A program made the translations under genes and the position numbers. From assembly GCA_040401995.1 (NCBI GenBank), contig JBBANM010000030.1, positions 1-64,000 of the forward strand: a stretch of 64,000 nt of DNA. Reading direction: 5' to 3'. Below the pieces are notes generated by a model. That model did not search any database. It was not told the DNA's origin and was given only the letters and a program-made list of their open reading frames with translations. How positions within the stretch are numbered: position 1 is the first letter of the stretch; the number at the start of each line of letters is the position of its first letter. This document shows, piece after piece, positions 42,883 through 51,479 of the stretch. The stretch comes from Haliscomenobacter sp040401995 (GTDB lineage Bacteria > Bacteroidota > Bacteroidia > Chitinophagales > Saprospiraceae).

Positions 42883-45800
42883 TTAAGCACTTAGACCTTT
42901 ACCATGGCATTGCTTGTATTTTTTACCGCTTCCGCAAGGACAAGGGTCGTTGCGACCAATTTTGACTTCCTTCCGTACGGGTTGTTGTTTTTGTTGTGGC
43001 GTAGTAGCGCCTGCTGATTCCGCAGCGCGGCGACGGGAATTGTCTTCTTGCTCGCGTGAGCGGTTGGTCTGCGTTTTGGAATAATTGGAGCGTTGTTCCC
43101 GAGCCTGTTCTAGGGTTGTGCCGTCAGAAAAAACCAAGGTTCCTCTTGATAAGTACGACGTCACTTCCAAGTTGATGTCCATGATCAAAGTCTCGAACAA
43201 GTTGTAAGCCTCCAATTTATACACCACCAAAGGATCTTTCTGAGCAAAAGAAGCAGATTGTACCGATTCTTTTAGTTCATCCATTTCACGAAGATGCTCT
43301 TTCCATTTTTCATCGATAATGGCCAATGAAACCGCCTTTTCGATGTCGGTGATGATTGATCTACCATTGGATTTTACAGCGTCTTCAATTTCGGCAGTGA
43401 TGACGAACGGATTGGTGCGGCCATCAGTAAACGGCACCATGATGCGTTTGTAAATGTGCCCTTGGTTTTGACTTACCTCTTGGATATGCGGCAACAATGC
43501 TTCAATGATGTGCTGGCTTTTCCGTTGGTAGTACTCGTAGAATTGATTGTAAAAAGTAGTGCTCAACTCCGCAACAGGTGCTTCCGCAAAGTAAGCTTCG
43601 CTTATTTCTGGATCAATTCCCAACACCCCAATACTTTCTCTTCTAAACGTATTGAAGTTACCAGCCTGTCGGTGATCGCGCACAAGACTATCGATCATAG
43701 ATTCAAACATGGTATTGAGATCCAGCGCCAAACGCTCGCCGGTAAGGGCATTATCGCGTTTTTTGTAGATGGCTTCGCGCTGAATGTTCATCACGTCGTC
43801 ATATTCCAAAAGACGCTTGCGAATACCAAAGTTGTTTTCTTCTACTTTTTTCTGGGCCCGCTCAATGGATTTGGTCACCATAGAGTGCTGAATCATTTCA
43901 CCGTCTTTATGCCCTAGGCGATCCATTACTCCGGCAATGCGCTCGGACTGGAACAGACGCATCAAGTTGTCTTCCAATGACACATAAAACTGCGAAGAAC
44001 CGGGATCCCCTTGACGACCTGAACGACCGCGCAACTGTCGGTCAACCCGCCGTGATTCGTGGCGTTCGGTACCAATGATGGCCAAGCCGCCCGCTTGTTT
44101 TACTTCTTCGGTCAACTTGATATCCGTACCACGACCAGCCATGTTGGTAGCAATGGTAACTTTTCCGGGTCGACCCGCTTCGGCAACAATTTCGGCTTCG
44201 CGCTGGTGCTGTTTGGCGTTCAAAACGTTGTGATCCAATCCGCGCAAACTAAGCATGCGGCTCAGTTTTTCAGAAATATCTACCGTAGTGGTACCCACCA
44301 ATACCGGCCGTTTGGCATCGGTCAATTTGACAATTTCGTCAATAACTGCATTGAATTTTTCGCGACTGGTTTTGAAAACCAAATCGTCGCGGTCTTCCCG
44401 GATAGCCTGCTTATTAGTAGGAATAACAACTACATCAAGTTTGTAGATTTCCCAAAGTTCACTTGCTTCGGTTTCCGCCGTACCGGTCATACCGGCCAAT
44501 TTATGGTACATGCGGAAAAAGTTTTGCAAAGTTACGGTAGCATAAGTTTGCGTATGCTCGCCCACTTTCACATTTTCCTTGGCTTCCAAGGCTTGGTGCA
44601 AGCCGTCAGAATAACGACGGCCTTCCATCAAACGCCCCGTTTGCTCATCGACAATTTTTACCTGGCCATCAATAACTACATATTCTTCGTTGATTTCAAA
44701 CAAAGTATAAGCCTTGAGCAATTGATACAGGGTATGGAGGCGACGGGTTTTGAGAGCAAAATCTTGAGATAGCTTAAGTTTCTGCTCTTCTTTTTCCTCC
44801 TTGGCGAGCTGCTCGTGTCTGTCAATTTCGATGAGTTCGCTTGCCAAATCTGGAAGGATGAAGAAATGGCCATCGGTACTACCAATTGAAAGGTAGTCAA
44901 CCCCCTTATCAGTCAATTCAACGGAGCGGTTTTTTTCATCGATTACAAAATACAATTCCGCATCGACCAAGTGCATGTTGCGCGATTGCTCCTGCATGTA
45001 GTAGTTTTCAGCTTTTTGCAGCAACACTTTTACACCGTCTTCGCTCAAAAATTTGATCAAAGGCCGCGTTTTTGGTAAACAGCGGTAGGCACGCAGCAAG
45101 GCCATACCTGCATTGCCTTCATCGACGCCAACTTTACCAGCAGCATAGAGTTTTTTGGCCTCAGCTACATATTCAGAGGCGAGTTTTCGCTGTACGTTGA
45201 TTAGTTTCTCTACATAAGGTTTGAGCTCAATGTATTCCTGGTCTTCGTTGGCCTGAGTTACTGGACCAGAAATGATGAGCGGCGTACGCGCATCGTCAAT
45301 CAAAACCGAGTCAACCTCATCCACCATTGCGTAGTGGTGCTTGGTCTGTACTTTCTCGTCGATGGAGCGCACCATATTGTCGCGCAGATAATCAAAACCA
45401 AACTCGTTGTTGGTGCCGTAGGTGATGTCGCAGTTGTAAGCGTTGATGCGGTCGTCGGAGTGGGGTTGGTATTTATCGATACAATCTACGGTGAGGAACA
45501 AAAACTCAAAAATGGGGCCTACCCATTCTGAATCTCGGCGCGCCAAATAGTCGTTAACAGTAACGATGTGTACGCCCAATCCTGCCAATCCATTGAGATA
45601 GGCCGGTAAAGTAGCCACCAAAGTTTTACCTTCACCGGTAGCCATCTCCGCAATTTTACCATCGTGAAGCACCATACCACCAATCATCTGCACATCATAG
45701 TGCACCATATCCCAGGTGATGTCGCCACCAGCGGCTTTCCACTTGTTTTTCCAAGTAGCTTGATCCCCTTGAATAGTGATATAGAGATTTTTACCTGGTC

Positions 45801-46230
45801 GAGCAGCTAAATCGCGGTCGTGCTGGGTAGCAGTAACAATGATTGTTTCATTTTCTTTAAATCGGCGAGCTGTTTCACGCACCACTGCAAAAGCCTCGGG
45901 TAAAATCTCTTTCAGTACGATTTCCAGTTGCTCATCGCGTTCTTTGCGAATATTATCGACCTGTAGGAACAAGACTTCTTTCTGATTGAGGTCTTCTTCT
46001 TCCATAGCCTGATTGCGAAGTCCTTCAATTTCGGCATCGATTTCACTCAAAAAATGAGAGATGCGCTCGCGGAATTGAAGCGTTTTGCCACGCAATTCAT
46101 CGTTGCTTAAGGTCTTGAACTGCTCTTCCGCTTCAAGAATCAACTCGACGTTATTGGCATATGCTTTAACATCGCGCTCGTACTTGGTACCGAAGATTTT
46201 TTGGATAGATTTCCCGAGAAAACCGAACAT
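42883..46230 (-). CDS. secA: Preprotein translocase ATPase SecA
   Basis: This 1115-residue protein is SecA, the motor that drives unfolded preproteins through SecYEG. It carries the DEAD motor (MATGEGKTLVATLPAY and DEVDSVLIDDARTPLI), the preprotein-binding region, the second motor half (TNMAGRGTDIKL, RRVDRQLRGRSGRQGDPG), the helical scaffold and wing, and the C-terminal SEC-C zinc motif CPCGSGKKYKQCHG. It is longer than the approximately 900-residue E. coli protein, as is usual in Bacteroidota because of insertions (LNQKEVLFLQVDN and the region after DELEPYVE-like segments). It supplies T9SS and lipoprotein cargo. The likely -7 box is at 46329-46336, near element H. Confidence 0.97.
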   Translation of the reverse strand: MFGFLGKSIQKIFGTKYERDVKAYANNVELILEAEEQFKTLSNDELRGKTLQFRERISHFLSEIDAEIEGLRNQAMEEEDLNQKEVLFLQVDNIRKERDEQLEIVLKEILPEAFAVVRETARRFKENETIIVTATQHDRDLAARPGKNLYITIQGDQATWKNKWKAAGGDITWDMVHYDVQMIGGMVLHDGKIAEMATGEGKTLVATLPAYLNGLAGLGVHIVTVNDYLARRDSEWVGPIFEFLFLTVDCIDKYQPHSDDRINAYNCDITYGTNNEFGFDYLRDNMVRSIDEKVQTKHHYAMVDEVDSVLIDDARTPLIISGPVTQANEDQEYIELKPYVEKLINVQRKLASEYVAEAKKLYAAGKVGVDEGNAGMALLRAYRCLPKTRPLIKFLSEDGVKVLLQKAENYYMQEQSRNMHLVDAELYFVIDEKNRSVELTDKGVDYLSIGSTDGHFFILPDLASELIEIDRHEQLAKEEKEEQKLKLSQDFALKTRRLHTLYQLLKAYTLFEINEEYVVIDGQVKIVDEQTGRLMEGRRYSDGLHQALEAKENVKVGEHTQTYATVTLQNFFRMYHKLAGMTGTAETEASELWEIYKLDVVVIPTNKQAIREDRDDLVFKTSREKFNAVIDEIVKLTDAKRPVLVGTTTVDISEKLSRMLSLRGLDHNVLNAKQHQREAEIVAEAGRPGKVTIATNMAGRGTDIKLTEEVKQAGGLAIIGTERHESRRVDRQLRGRSGRQGDPGSSQFYVSLEDNLMRLFQSERIAGVMDRLGHKDGEMIQHSMVTKSIERAQKKVEENNFGIRKRLLEYDDVMNIQREAIYKKRDNALTGERLALDLNTMFESMIDSLVRDHRQAGNFNTFRRESIGVLGIDPEISEAYFAEAPVAELSTTFYNQFYEYYQRKSQHIIEALLPHIQEVSQNQGHIYKRIMVPFTDGRTNPFVITAEIEDAVKSNGRSIITDIEKAVSLAIIDEKWKEHLREMDELKESVQSASFAQKDPLVVYKLEAYNLFETLIMDINLEVTSYLSRGTLVFSDGTTLEQAREQRSNYSKTQTNRSREQEDNSRRRAAESAGATTPQQKQQPVRKEVKIGRNDPCPCGSGKKYKQCHGKGLSA

Positions 46231-46328
46231 ATCTGTTGTCTTTAATCTTGAATTTCTGATGAATGGGGCTGGGATTTTTGATTAGGCTATCAACCTTATA
46301 AAAAAACCATGCACTCCAAATTTGCCCG

Positions 46329-46336
46329 CAAAGATA
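46329..46336 (-). promoter_or_regulatory. -7 promoter box of secA
   Basis: TATCTTTG on the minus strand lies 99 bp upstream of the secA start. The -33 position would fall at about 46356-46360, directly against the 46358 target duplication of element H, and no TTTG is visible there. Confidence 0.5.
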
Positions 46337-46360
46337 ACATATATTTACCTTGTGGGGTAA

Positions 46361-46520
46361 GAGCTTGTTCAGAATTCTGCTTCGAGCTACAAAAGGCCAA
46401 AATTCACCCCAATTTCGTTACAAAAATGCTAATATAGCGCTGCCACACTCCGCTTTTTGCGCCTCATTGGTGCAAATTTTTGCTCATTTTCGCCATCGAA
46501 CCAGAATCCTGAACAAGCTC
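46361..46520. mobile_element. 160-bp palindromic element of a second family (H)
   Basis: Ends are GAGCTTGTTCAG and CTGAACAAGCTC, flanked by TAA at 46358-46360 and 46521-46523. The inverted arms are imperfect for about 55 nt. Its central part contains TTTCGTTAC, ATAGCGCTGC and TTGCGCCTCA, which also occur in the cores of the 157-bp family. It has no coding potential. It fills most of the 456-bp gap between secA and the lipoprotein gene at 46687; the rest of the gap holds only the secA -7 box. Confidence 0.88.
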
Positions 46521-46686
46521 TAAGTAAATCATTACGGACTACAAAAGAACGCCTAAATTCATACCAATCATCTACAAGGTTTATTTTGCTGTCACATTGG
46601 CAGCTATTCAAAACAATTGATGGCCTCGTTTGGTTGTTTTGGTCTATAAAAATTACAGTTTACTTGTTTTTAAGCGCCTATTTGAC

Positions 46687-47442
46687 ATGAAGCATTTTTT
46701 TTCAAAGTTATTGTTCGTTGGATGTTGCGCCTTAGCGTGTACATGTGAGCGGGCGCCGGAAGGTAGAGACATCCGGGAGTATTATTTCCCCCTTAAATCA
46801 CTGACCGATGGGGTGGTTTATGAATTCCACCCGGTTCATAATGATACTTTGCCCACTGCATATTGGTATTTCAGATCCATTTTGCAAGGCGACGGGCATT
46901 TTTTGACCGCTACATATTATGATGCCAAGTTAATTCAGCAGCAGCACACCCGTGAACGCTTGGTGGACAATGGCGTTTTGCTGGACGACATGTACGTGTA
47001 CGAAAAAGACTCCACTCAAGCCTCTGGTCAGATTCAAGTACCCATTAAAATCATCGCGGGGAATTTGTTCCCTTTTTTCATCAAAAAAACCAACGGAGTT
47101 TGGCTGTATCGAGTAGAATGGGACTCTAAAACCGATATTGGCGCACACTACTCGGTGATTCGCAATCGTAGATTTGCGGGCGACACCACTTTTGAAATGA
47201 ATGGTACTACTTATCCCGCTATACAATTCAAGTTGAAAGAAGCTTTTGAATACGATAAAGAGGGCGTGCTGGCGCCGCCGCCTTATACTGGTTTGGAGAT
47301 TTATGCAAAAGGCATTGGCTTGGTATATTACCGCAAAGAAGTAAGCACCACCGATGTGTTGGAATATCGACTAGCCGAGCGCTATGGTATGTCAAAATTA
47401 GAAAAGCAGTTTCGCCAACAAATAAAAAGGAATGAGCAATAA
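46687..47442 (+). CDS. Lipoprotein of unknown function
   Basis: I do not recognise this family. It has 251 residues from the ATG at 46687, with a lipoprotein signal (MKHFFSKLLFVGCCALACTC) whose several cysteines include the likely lipidation site. The upstream ATG at 46630 would add 19 residues ahead of the signal and is rejected. The mature part has beta-rich sequence such as GVVYEFHPVHNDTLPTAYWYF and GTTYPAIQFKLKEAFEYD. It lies between secA and a convergent T9SS gene and is probably transcribed alone. Its role is unknown. Confidence 0.68.
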   Translation: MKHFFSKLLFVGCCALACTCERAPEGRDIREYYFPLKSLTDGVVYEFHPVHNDTLPTAYWYFRSILQGDGHFLTATYYDAKLIQQQHTRERLVDNGVLLDDMYVYEKDSTQASGQIQVPIKIIAGNLFPFFIKKTNGVWLYRVEWDSKTDIGAHYSVIRNRRFAGDTTFEMNGTTYPAIQFKLKEAFEYDKEGVLAPPPYTGLEIYAKGIGLVYYRKEVSTTDVLEYRLAERYGMSKLEKQFRQQIKRNEQ

Positions 47443-47444
47443 CT

Positions 47445-49067
47445 TCAATATGGGATCACGATAAACCGCTGCCATTCCGTGTTATTTTTGCTGTACAGTT
47501 GCGCCCAATAAACGCCTGCTGGCCAGTCACTGACCAATAGTGCAGGAATGTTTTTTTGCTGCACCATTAAGCGCCCCCACTGATCATAAACCCGGATATC
47601 AAAATCTTGATTCCCGGGGGCGTCAATGTGTAGTACATCCTTGACCGGATTGGGGTAAAGGTAAAATCGCCCTATGTTTTGGACTTTTTCTTGTACCGCA
47701 GTGGTGGTTGGAAAAAGTGATCCTAAAAAAAGGTCAAAACTGTTTGCTGATGGCAAATCATAATTTCCCAATTTTGCAAACCCTTGATAAGCACCGCCAA
47801 CCAGTAGCGAGTCGAATCCAATGGCTGCCAAACCATAGGGGTAAATGCCCGCGCTGGCTGTAAGCAATTGCAGCCATTGTCCTTTTCCAAGGGTATCCAA
47901 TGCGGCTATAAAACCTTGAAACTGATCCCCCACAGTGATTGAAAGGTTATCAACTTTTAGACTTCCTTGAAAATACCCACTCAAATACAAGCGCCCCCGA
48001 GAAAGTGACAATTGGGTGATTTGTTGTACCAATTCTCCACCAATTACTTTGGCACGTAGAGGCACCCCGCTACTCGAATACTGGGCAATAAAAACATCGG
48101 CGTTACCATCTCTACTTTGTACGTTGATGTTATTGCCAAAACGCAGTACCCCCACTATGTTTCCGGCCATAAAAAGATTACCGCTGGCATCGCTTTCCAT
48201 GCTTATAGGCGCGGCATCATATACGCCGCCCGCTTTTCGCGACCATTGCTCTTTCCCGTTTTGATCCCAACAAGCCACAAAAACATCCTGATCATTGGTA
48301 TTGGCAGTGAAAGTTGTATCCCGAAATTGAATGGTTTCATCAAAACTACCCGTCATGCCGATGCGCGCTTGCGGGAGCATGGCCAGCGCGGCGGCACGTG
48401 TATTGCCTTTGCCATCTAATGTTTTGACCCATTGTAAATTACCCTTGCTGCTAAATTTTGCTAAAAAAGCAGCACTTAAAGCTGCGGTATACAATTTTTG
48501 ATTGGCTATTTGTAAGGTATCATTAAAATACCCGCAGAGATAAAAACTTCCGTCTGGCGCCAGCGCCAAATCTGTTGCGTTCTTGATTCCACTTCCTTCA
48601 ATGTTGGTAACCCACAGCAATTTGCCATTGGCATTGTAATTCGCGAGGAATAAGGCCTTCCCACCATTTTTGGTTTCTGATACAGGACCTTCTAATATTA
48701 ATTTGCTCCAATAAGACCCGGCACAAATCAATCCGCCACTGGGCAAGGCAATTTGTGCAGCAATTTCATCATCTTGTATGCTCCCGCCGTGAGCAAAATA
48801 ACGGTACTGCCCCGCACGGTCGCGGCGCAACAACAAAATATCTTCGCCGCCACCGCTGTTTAGAACATGGGCATCAAACACCAATTGTCCCCGAAAAGCC
48901 ATGCTCGCAAAGCAAATCGATTGGTCATTGCAAGCAATATTCGTCAGCAAATCATTTTCTTTGCTGCCAAGCGTTTGCGTTTGTTGCCACGTTTGCGCAT
49001 TTACTGGCTGGATCACCGCTTGCAACAAAACCCAAAACACAAAAACAGCTCTTGCGTGCTTACTCAT
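47445..49067 (-). CDS. Secreted T9SS cargo with SBBP-type repeats
   Basis: This 540-residue exported protein has a signal peptide (cleavage after PVNAQ), then a propeller-like series of about 50-residue repeats. Each holds phrases such as GNLQWVKTLDGKGNT, KEQWSRKAGGVYDAAPISM and NADVFIAQYSSSGVP, typical of SBBP/beta-propeller proteins. The C terminus is a T9SS type A sorting domain (FYLYPNPVKDVLHI, VRVYDQWGRLM-like, then WQRFIVIPY). It is probably a surface or extracellular protein. No enzyme motif is seen. It converges with the lipoprotein gene, with a 2-bp gap. Confidence 0.87.
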   Translation of the reverse strand: MSKHARAVFVFWVLLQAVIQPVNAQTWQQTQTLGSKENDLLTNIACNDQSICFASMAFRGQLVFDAHVLNSGGGEDILLLRRDRAGQYRYFAHGGSIQDDEIAAQIALPSGGLICAGSYWSKLILEGPVSETKNGGKALFLANYNANGKLLWVTNIEGSGIKNATDLALAPDGSFYLCGYFNDTLQIANQKLYTAALSAAFLAKFSSKGNLQWVKTLDGKGNTRAAALAMLPQARIGMTGSFDETIQFRDTTFTANTNDQDVFVACWDQNGKEQWSRKAGGVYDAAPISMESDASGNLFMAGNIVGVLRFGNNINVQSRDGNADVFIAQYSSSGVPLRAKVIGGELVQQITQLSLSRGRLYLSGYFQGSLKVDNLSITVGDQFQGFIAALDTLGKGQWLQLLTASAGIYPYGLAAIGFDSLLVGGAYQGFAKLGNYDLPSANSFDLFLGSLFPTTTAVQEKVQNIGRFYLYPNPVKDVLHIDAPGNQDFDIRVYDQWGRLMVQQKNIPALLVSDWPAGVYWAQLYSKNNTEWQRFIVIPY

Positions 49068-49084
49068 TGGTTAAATTTCGAAGC

Positions 49085-49092
49085 TATATTTG
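49085..49092 (+). promoter_or_regulatory. -7 promoter box of the TPR lipoprotein gene
   Basis: TATATTTG lies 21 bp before the ATG at 49114. It also overlaps the in-frame upstream ATG at 49090, which is therefore unlikely to be used. No clear -33 element is seen. Confidence 0.4.
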
Positions 49093-49113
49093 CAAAAAAA
49101 TATTGACATCATC

Positions 49114-50127
49114 ATGAAAAATAAAGGATTACTCGGGATTTGGTTGGTCATTGCCCTCACAATCATCGGTATGGGTTGTAAAAAAAAGGAAGCCGAAGCA
49201 GTGGCCATTGCCCCGACCGGCAATTCGTCGATCGATAAACTATCCGTAGCTATTGCCAATAACCCCAACGATCCAAAGTTGTTTTTTGCTCGAGCAAAAG
49301 CATTTTATGACAACGAGGGCTATGACGAAGCCATTCAAGATTTGCAACGCGCCCTCCGCAAAGATTCTACAAATGTGGATTACCTCCATTTGCTAGCGGA
49401 TGTTTATTTGGATTATTTCAAGTCTTACCAAGCCTTAAAAACCATGGAAAAGGTGGTGCGTTTATATCCTGAACGAATTCCATCTTTGCTAAAAATGAGC
49501 GAATTTCAGTTGATTTTAAAAAATTCTGATGCTTCGCTCAAAACGCTAGATCAAGTCCTCAAAATTGACCCGCAAAATGCCGAGGCATATTTTATGCTGG
49601 GTATGAATTTTAAGGAAAAAAAGGACACCGCGCGTGCCATCAATAGTTTTCAAACTGCCGTAGAAAACGATCCCGATTTGGTTGATGCCTGGATCAATTT
49701 AGGGCAACTACACGCCGGACTCAAAAACGACATCGCTGCCCGCTATTTTGAAAGCGCACTTCGCATCCAACCCAATAGTTTGACCGCCATTCATGCTAAG
49801 GCTTACTATTTACAAGAAAAAGGCGATCTTAAAGGCGCATTGGCTTTGTTTAAAAAAATGGCCGCCATCGATCCGCAAAATGAAGTTGCCTATTATAATG
49901 CAGGATTGCTTTATCTTGATTTGGATTCTTTGCAATCAGCTTATCGGCAGTTTGATTTAACGCTAAAAGTTGCTCCATTGCACATCCGTGCTTTTTACTT
50001 CCGCGGATTGGCTGCTGAAATGCTCGGCAACCCCAAACAAGCAAAAGCAGACTATACTCAGGCATTAAAATTAGCGCCCGATTACATCAAACCGAAAGAG
50101 GGGCTTGCACGTTTGGACAAAAAATAA
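49114..50127 (+). CDS. TPR-repeat lipoprotein
   Basis: This 337-residue protein has a lipoprotein signal with lipobox IIGMGC (MKNKGLLGIWLVIALTIIGMG, then cysteine) and about eight tetratricopeptide repeats. Examples are LFFARAKAFYDNEGYDEAIQD and AEAYFMLGMNFKEKKDTARAI. TPR domains bind partner proteins, so this is probably a periplasmic or outer-membrane scaffold. The ATG at 49114 is preferred to the one at 49090, which would put the signal behind an extension. The gene precedes an ECF sigma operon by 77 bp, but no link is established. Confidence 0.85.
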   Translation: MKNKGLLGIWLVIALTIIGMGCKKKEAEAVAIAPTGNSSIDKLSVAIANNPNDPKLFFARAKAFYDNEGYDEAIQDLQRALRKDSTNVDYLHLLADVYLDYFKSYQALKTMEKVVRLYPERIPSLLKMSEFQLILKNSDASLKTLDQVLKIDPQNAEAYFMLGMNFKEKKDTARAINSFQTAVENDPDLVDAWINLGQLHAGLKNDIAARYFESALRIQPNSLTAIHAKAYYLQEKGDLKGALALFKKMAAIDPQNEVAYYNAGLLYLDLDSLQSAYRQFDLTLKVAPLHIRAFYFRGLAAEMLGNPKQAKADYTQALKLAPDYIKPKEGLARLDKK

Positions 50128-50204
50128 CCGACTTAAAATTTATTTCCTCTGCAACCTTTTTTAACATCTCCTGTCCATTGAGGGGTATGAAAAAATAAGG
50201 TAAC

Positions 50205-50870
50205 ATGGAAAGTAAGACCCGTAAGGCGCTTTCAGCAGCAGGAAAAATATTGCCATTGGAGGCGGGCGCCAAAAAATCGGGTCATTACCAAACCCATAAG
50301 ATCGTACCATTGGATTACAACAACACACACCGAGAACTGGTAGAAAAATGCAAACGAGGCGACAGACCGTCGCAATTCGAGCTCTATCGTCTTTACTCAA
50401 AGGCTATGTACAACGTTTGTTTGCGCATGCTAAGAGACGAGTCTGACGCGGAGGATGTGTTGCAAAATGCTTTTATCGATATTTTCACCAAGCTGAGCAG
50501 CTTTAAGTTTGAATCTTCGATAGGGGCATGGATAAAAAAGGTGGTGGTTAACAACTGCATCAATTTTTTAAAAAAACGCCGGCTTCAGATTACCGAAATT
50601 GAAGAAAAACACGGGCACATTATATCAGAAGAGGAAACCCATGGTGATGAATTCTTTGGCATGAATGTAGAAAACGTCAAAAAAGCCTTAGGTTCTTTAC
50701 CAGATGGTTATCGGGTAGTTTTTTCTTTGTATTTGCTTGAAGGGTATGATCATCAAGAAATTGGCGAGATACTTGGGATTAGCGAAGCTACTTCTAAGTC
50801 ACAGTACAGCAGAGCAAAACAAAAATTAAAAGACCTACTCAACAACCAGCGTCAGGTATCCAACTACTAG
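50205..50870 (+). CDS. ECF-type RNA polymerase sigma factor
   Basis: This 221-residue protein is a group IV sigma factor. Region 2 is present (FELYRLYSKAMYNVCLRML, DAEDVLQNAFIDIF), followed by a linker and region 4 (LPDGYRVVFSLYLLEGYDHQEIGEILGISEATSKSQYSRAKQKL), which binds the -35 element. The N terminus carries about 45 extra residues (MESKTRKALSAAGKILPLEA), not typical of the core. It is followed after 60 bp by an anti-sigma-like gene and then by a beta-helix protein gene. Together these look like a sigma, anti-sigma and regulated surface protein unit. Confidence 0.9.
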   Translation: MESKTRKALSAAGKILPLEAGAKKSGHYQTHKIVPLDYNNTHRELVEKCKRGDRPSQFELYRLYSKAMYNVCLRMLRDESDAEDVLQNAFIDIFTKLSSFKFESSIGAWIKKVVVNNCINFLKKRRLQITEIEEKHGHIISEEETHGDEFFGMNVENVKKALGSLPDGYRVVFSLYLLEGYDHQEIGEILGISEATSKSQYSRAKQKLKDLLNNQRQVSNY

Positions 50871-50930
50871 CCTACTGCTGATCTTGGAAATCAATTCCAG
50901 ATTAGCAGGTGACTACAAAACAATTGCGCC

Positions 50931-51479
50931 ATGCAAAGGGACAATTTAGAACAATTTATTTTTGAAAATCGCGAATCCTTTGACGATTCCACTCCAAGCC
51001 TCAAGGTTTGGGGAGAAATCGATCGGGCCATAAGCGCGCCCAAACTAAAAACCATGAAGCTGCGGTCTTTAATGCGTATTGCGGCAGCCATTGCCTTACT
51101 CCTGATCACCGGAGGCGTTGTTGGAAGCTATTTGTCTCGGTCACAACACGAAGACACAGCCACCATTATTGACGCGGTTGCCCCCGAATACATGGAAATG
51201 GAACAATACTACCAGGATCAGATCAATACCAAGGTGAAACAGTTGACTCAGTACGATCCCAACTCACCAGTACTCAAAGACCTGAAACAGATGGATCAGG
51301 CCATGACGGAACTTAAAGATGAATTGAAAAACGCGCCGAAAGGCAAAGAAGAAGAGATTGTGGCAACCATGATCCAAACATACCAAACCAAAGTGGCCAT
51401 TCTTGAACGCGTACTGGAATACATGCGCCAAGCAAAACCACAAAATTCAAAATCAACGAGCAATGAAATCAGCATGTAA
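50931..51479 (+). CDS. Putative anti-sigma factor
   Basis: This 182-residue protein follows an ECF sigma gene. A cytoplasmic N-terminal part of about 45 residues (LEQFIFENRESFDDSTP) is followed by one membrane helix (IAAAIALLLITGGVVGSYL, about 50-70) and a periplasmic helical region with a charged coiled-coil pattern (NTKVKQLTQYDP to IVATMIQTYQT). This is the layout of Bacteroidota anti-sigma factors, although no zinc or ASD motif is visible. It overlaps the next gene by 17 bp. The assignment rests on context. Confidence 0.7.
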   Translation: MQRDNLEQFIFENRESFDDSTPSLKVWGEIDRAISAPKLKTMKLRSLMRIAAAIALLLITGGVVGSYLSRSQHEDTATIIDAVAPEYMEMEQYYQDQINTKVKQLTQYDPNSPVLKDLKQMDQAMTELKDELKNAPKGKEEEIVATMIQTYQTKVAILERVLEYMRQAKPQNSKSTSNEISM

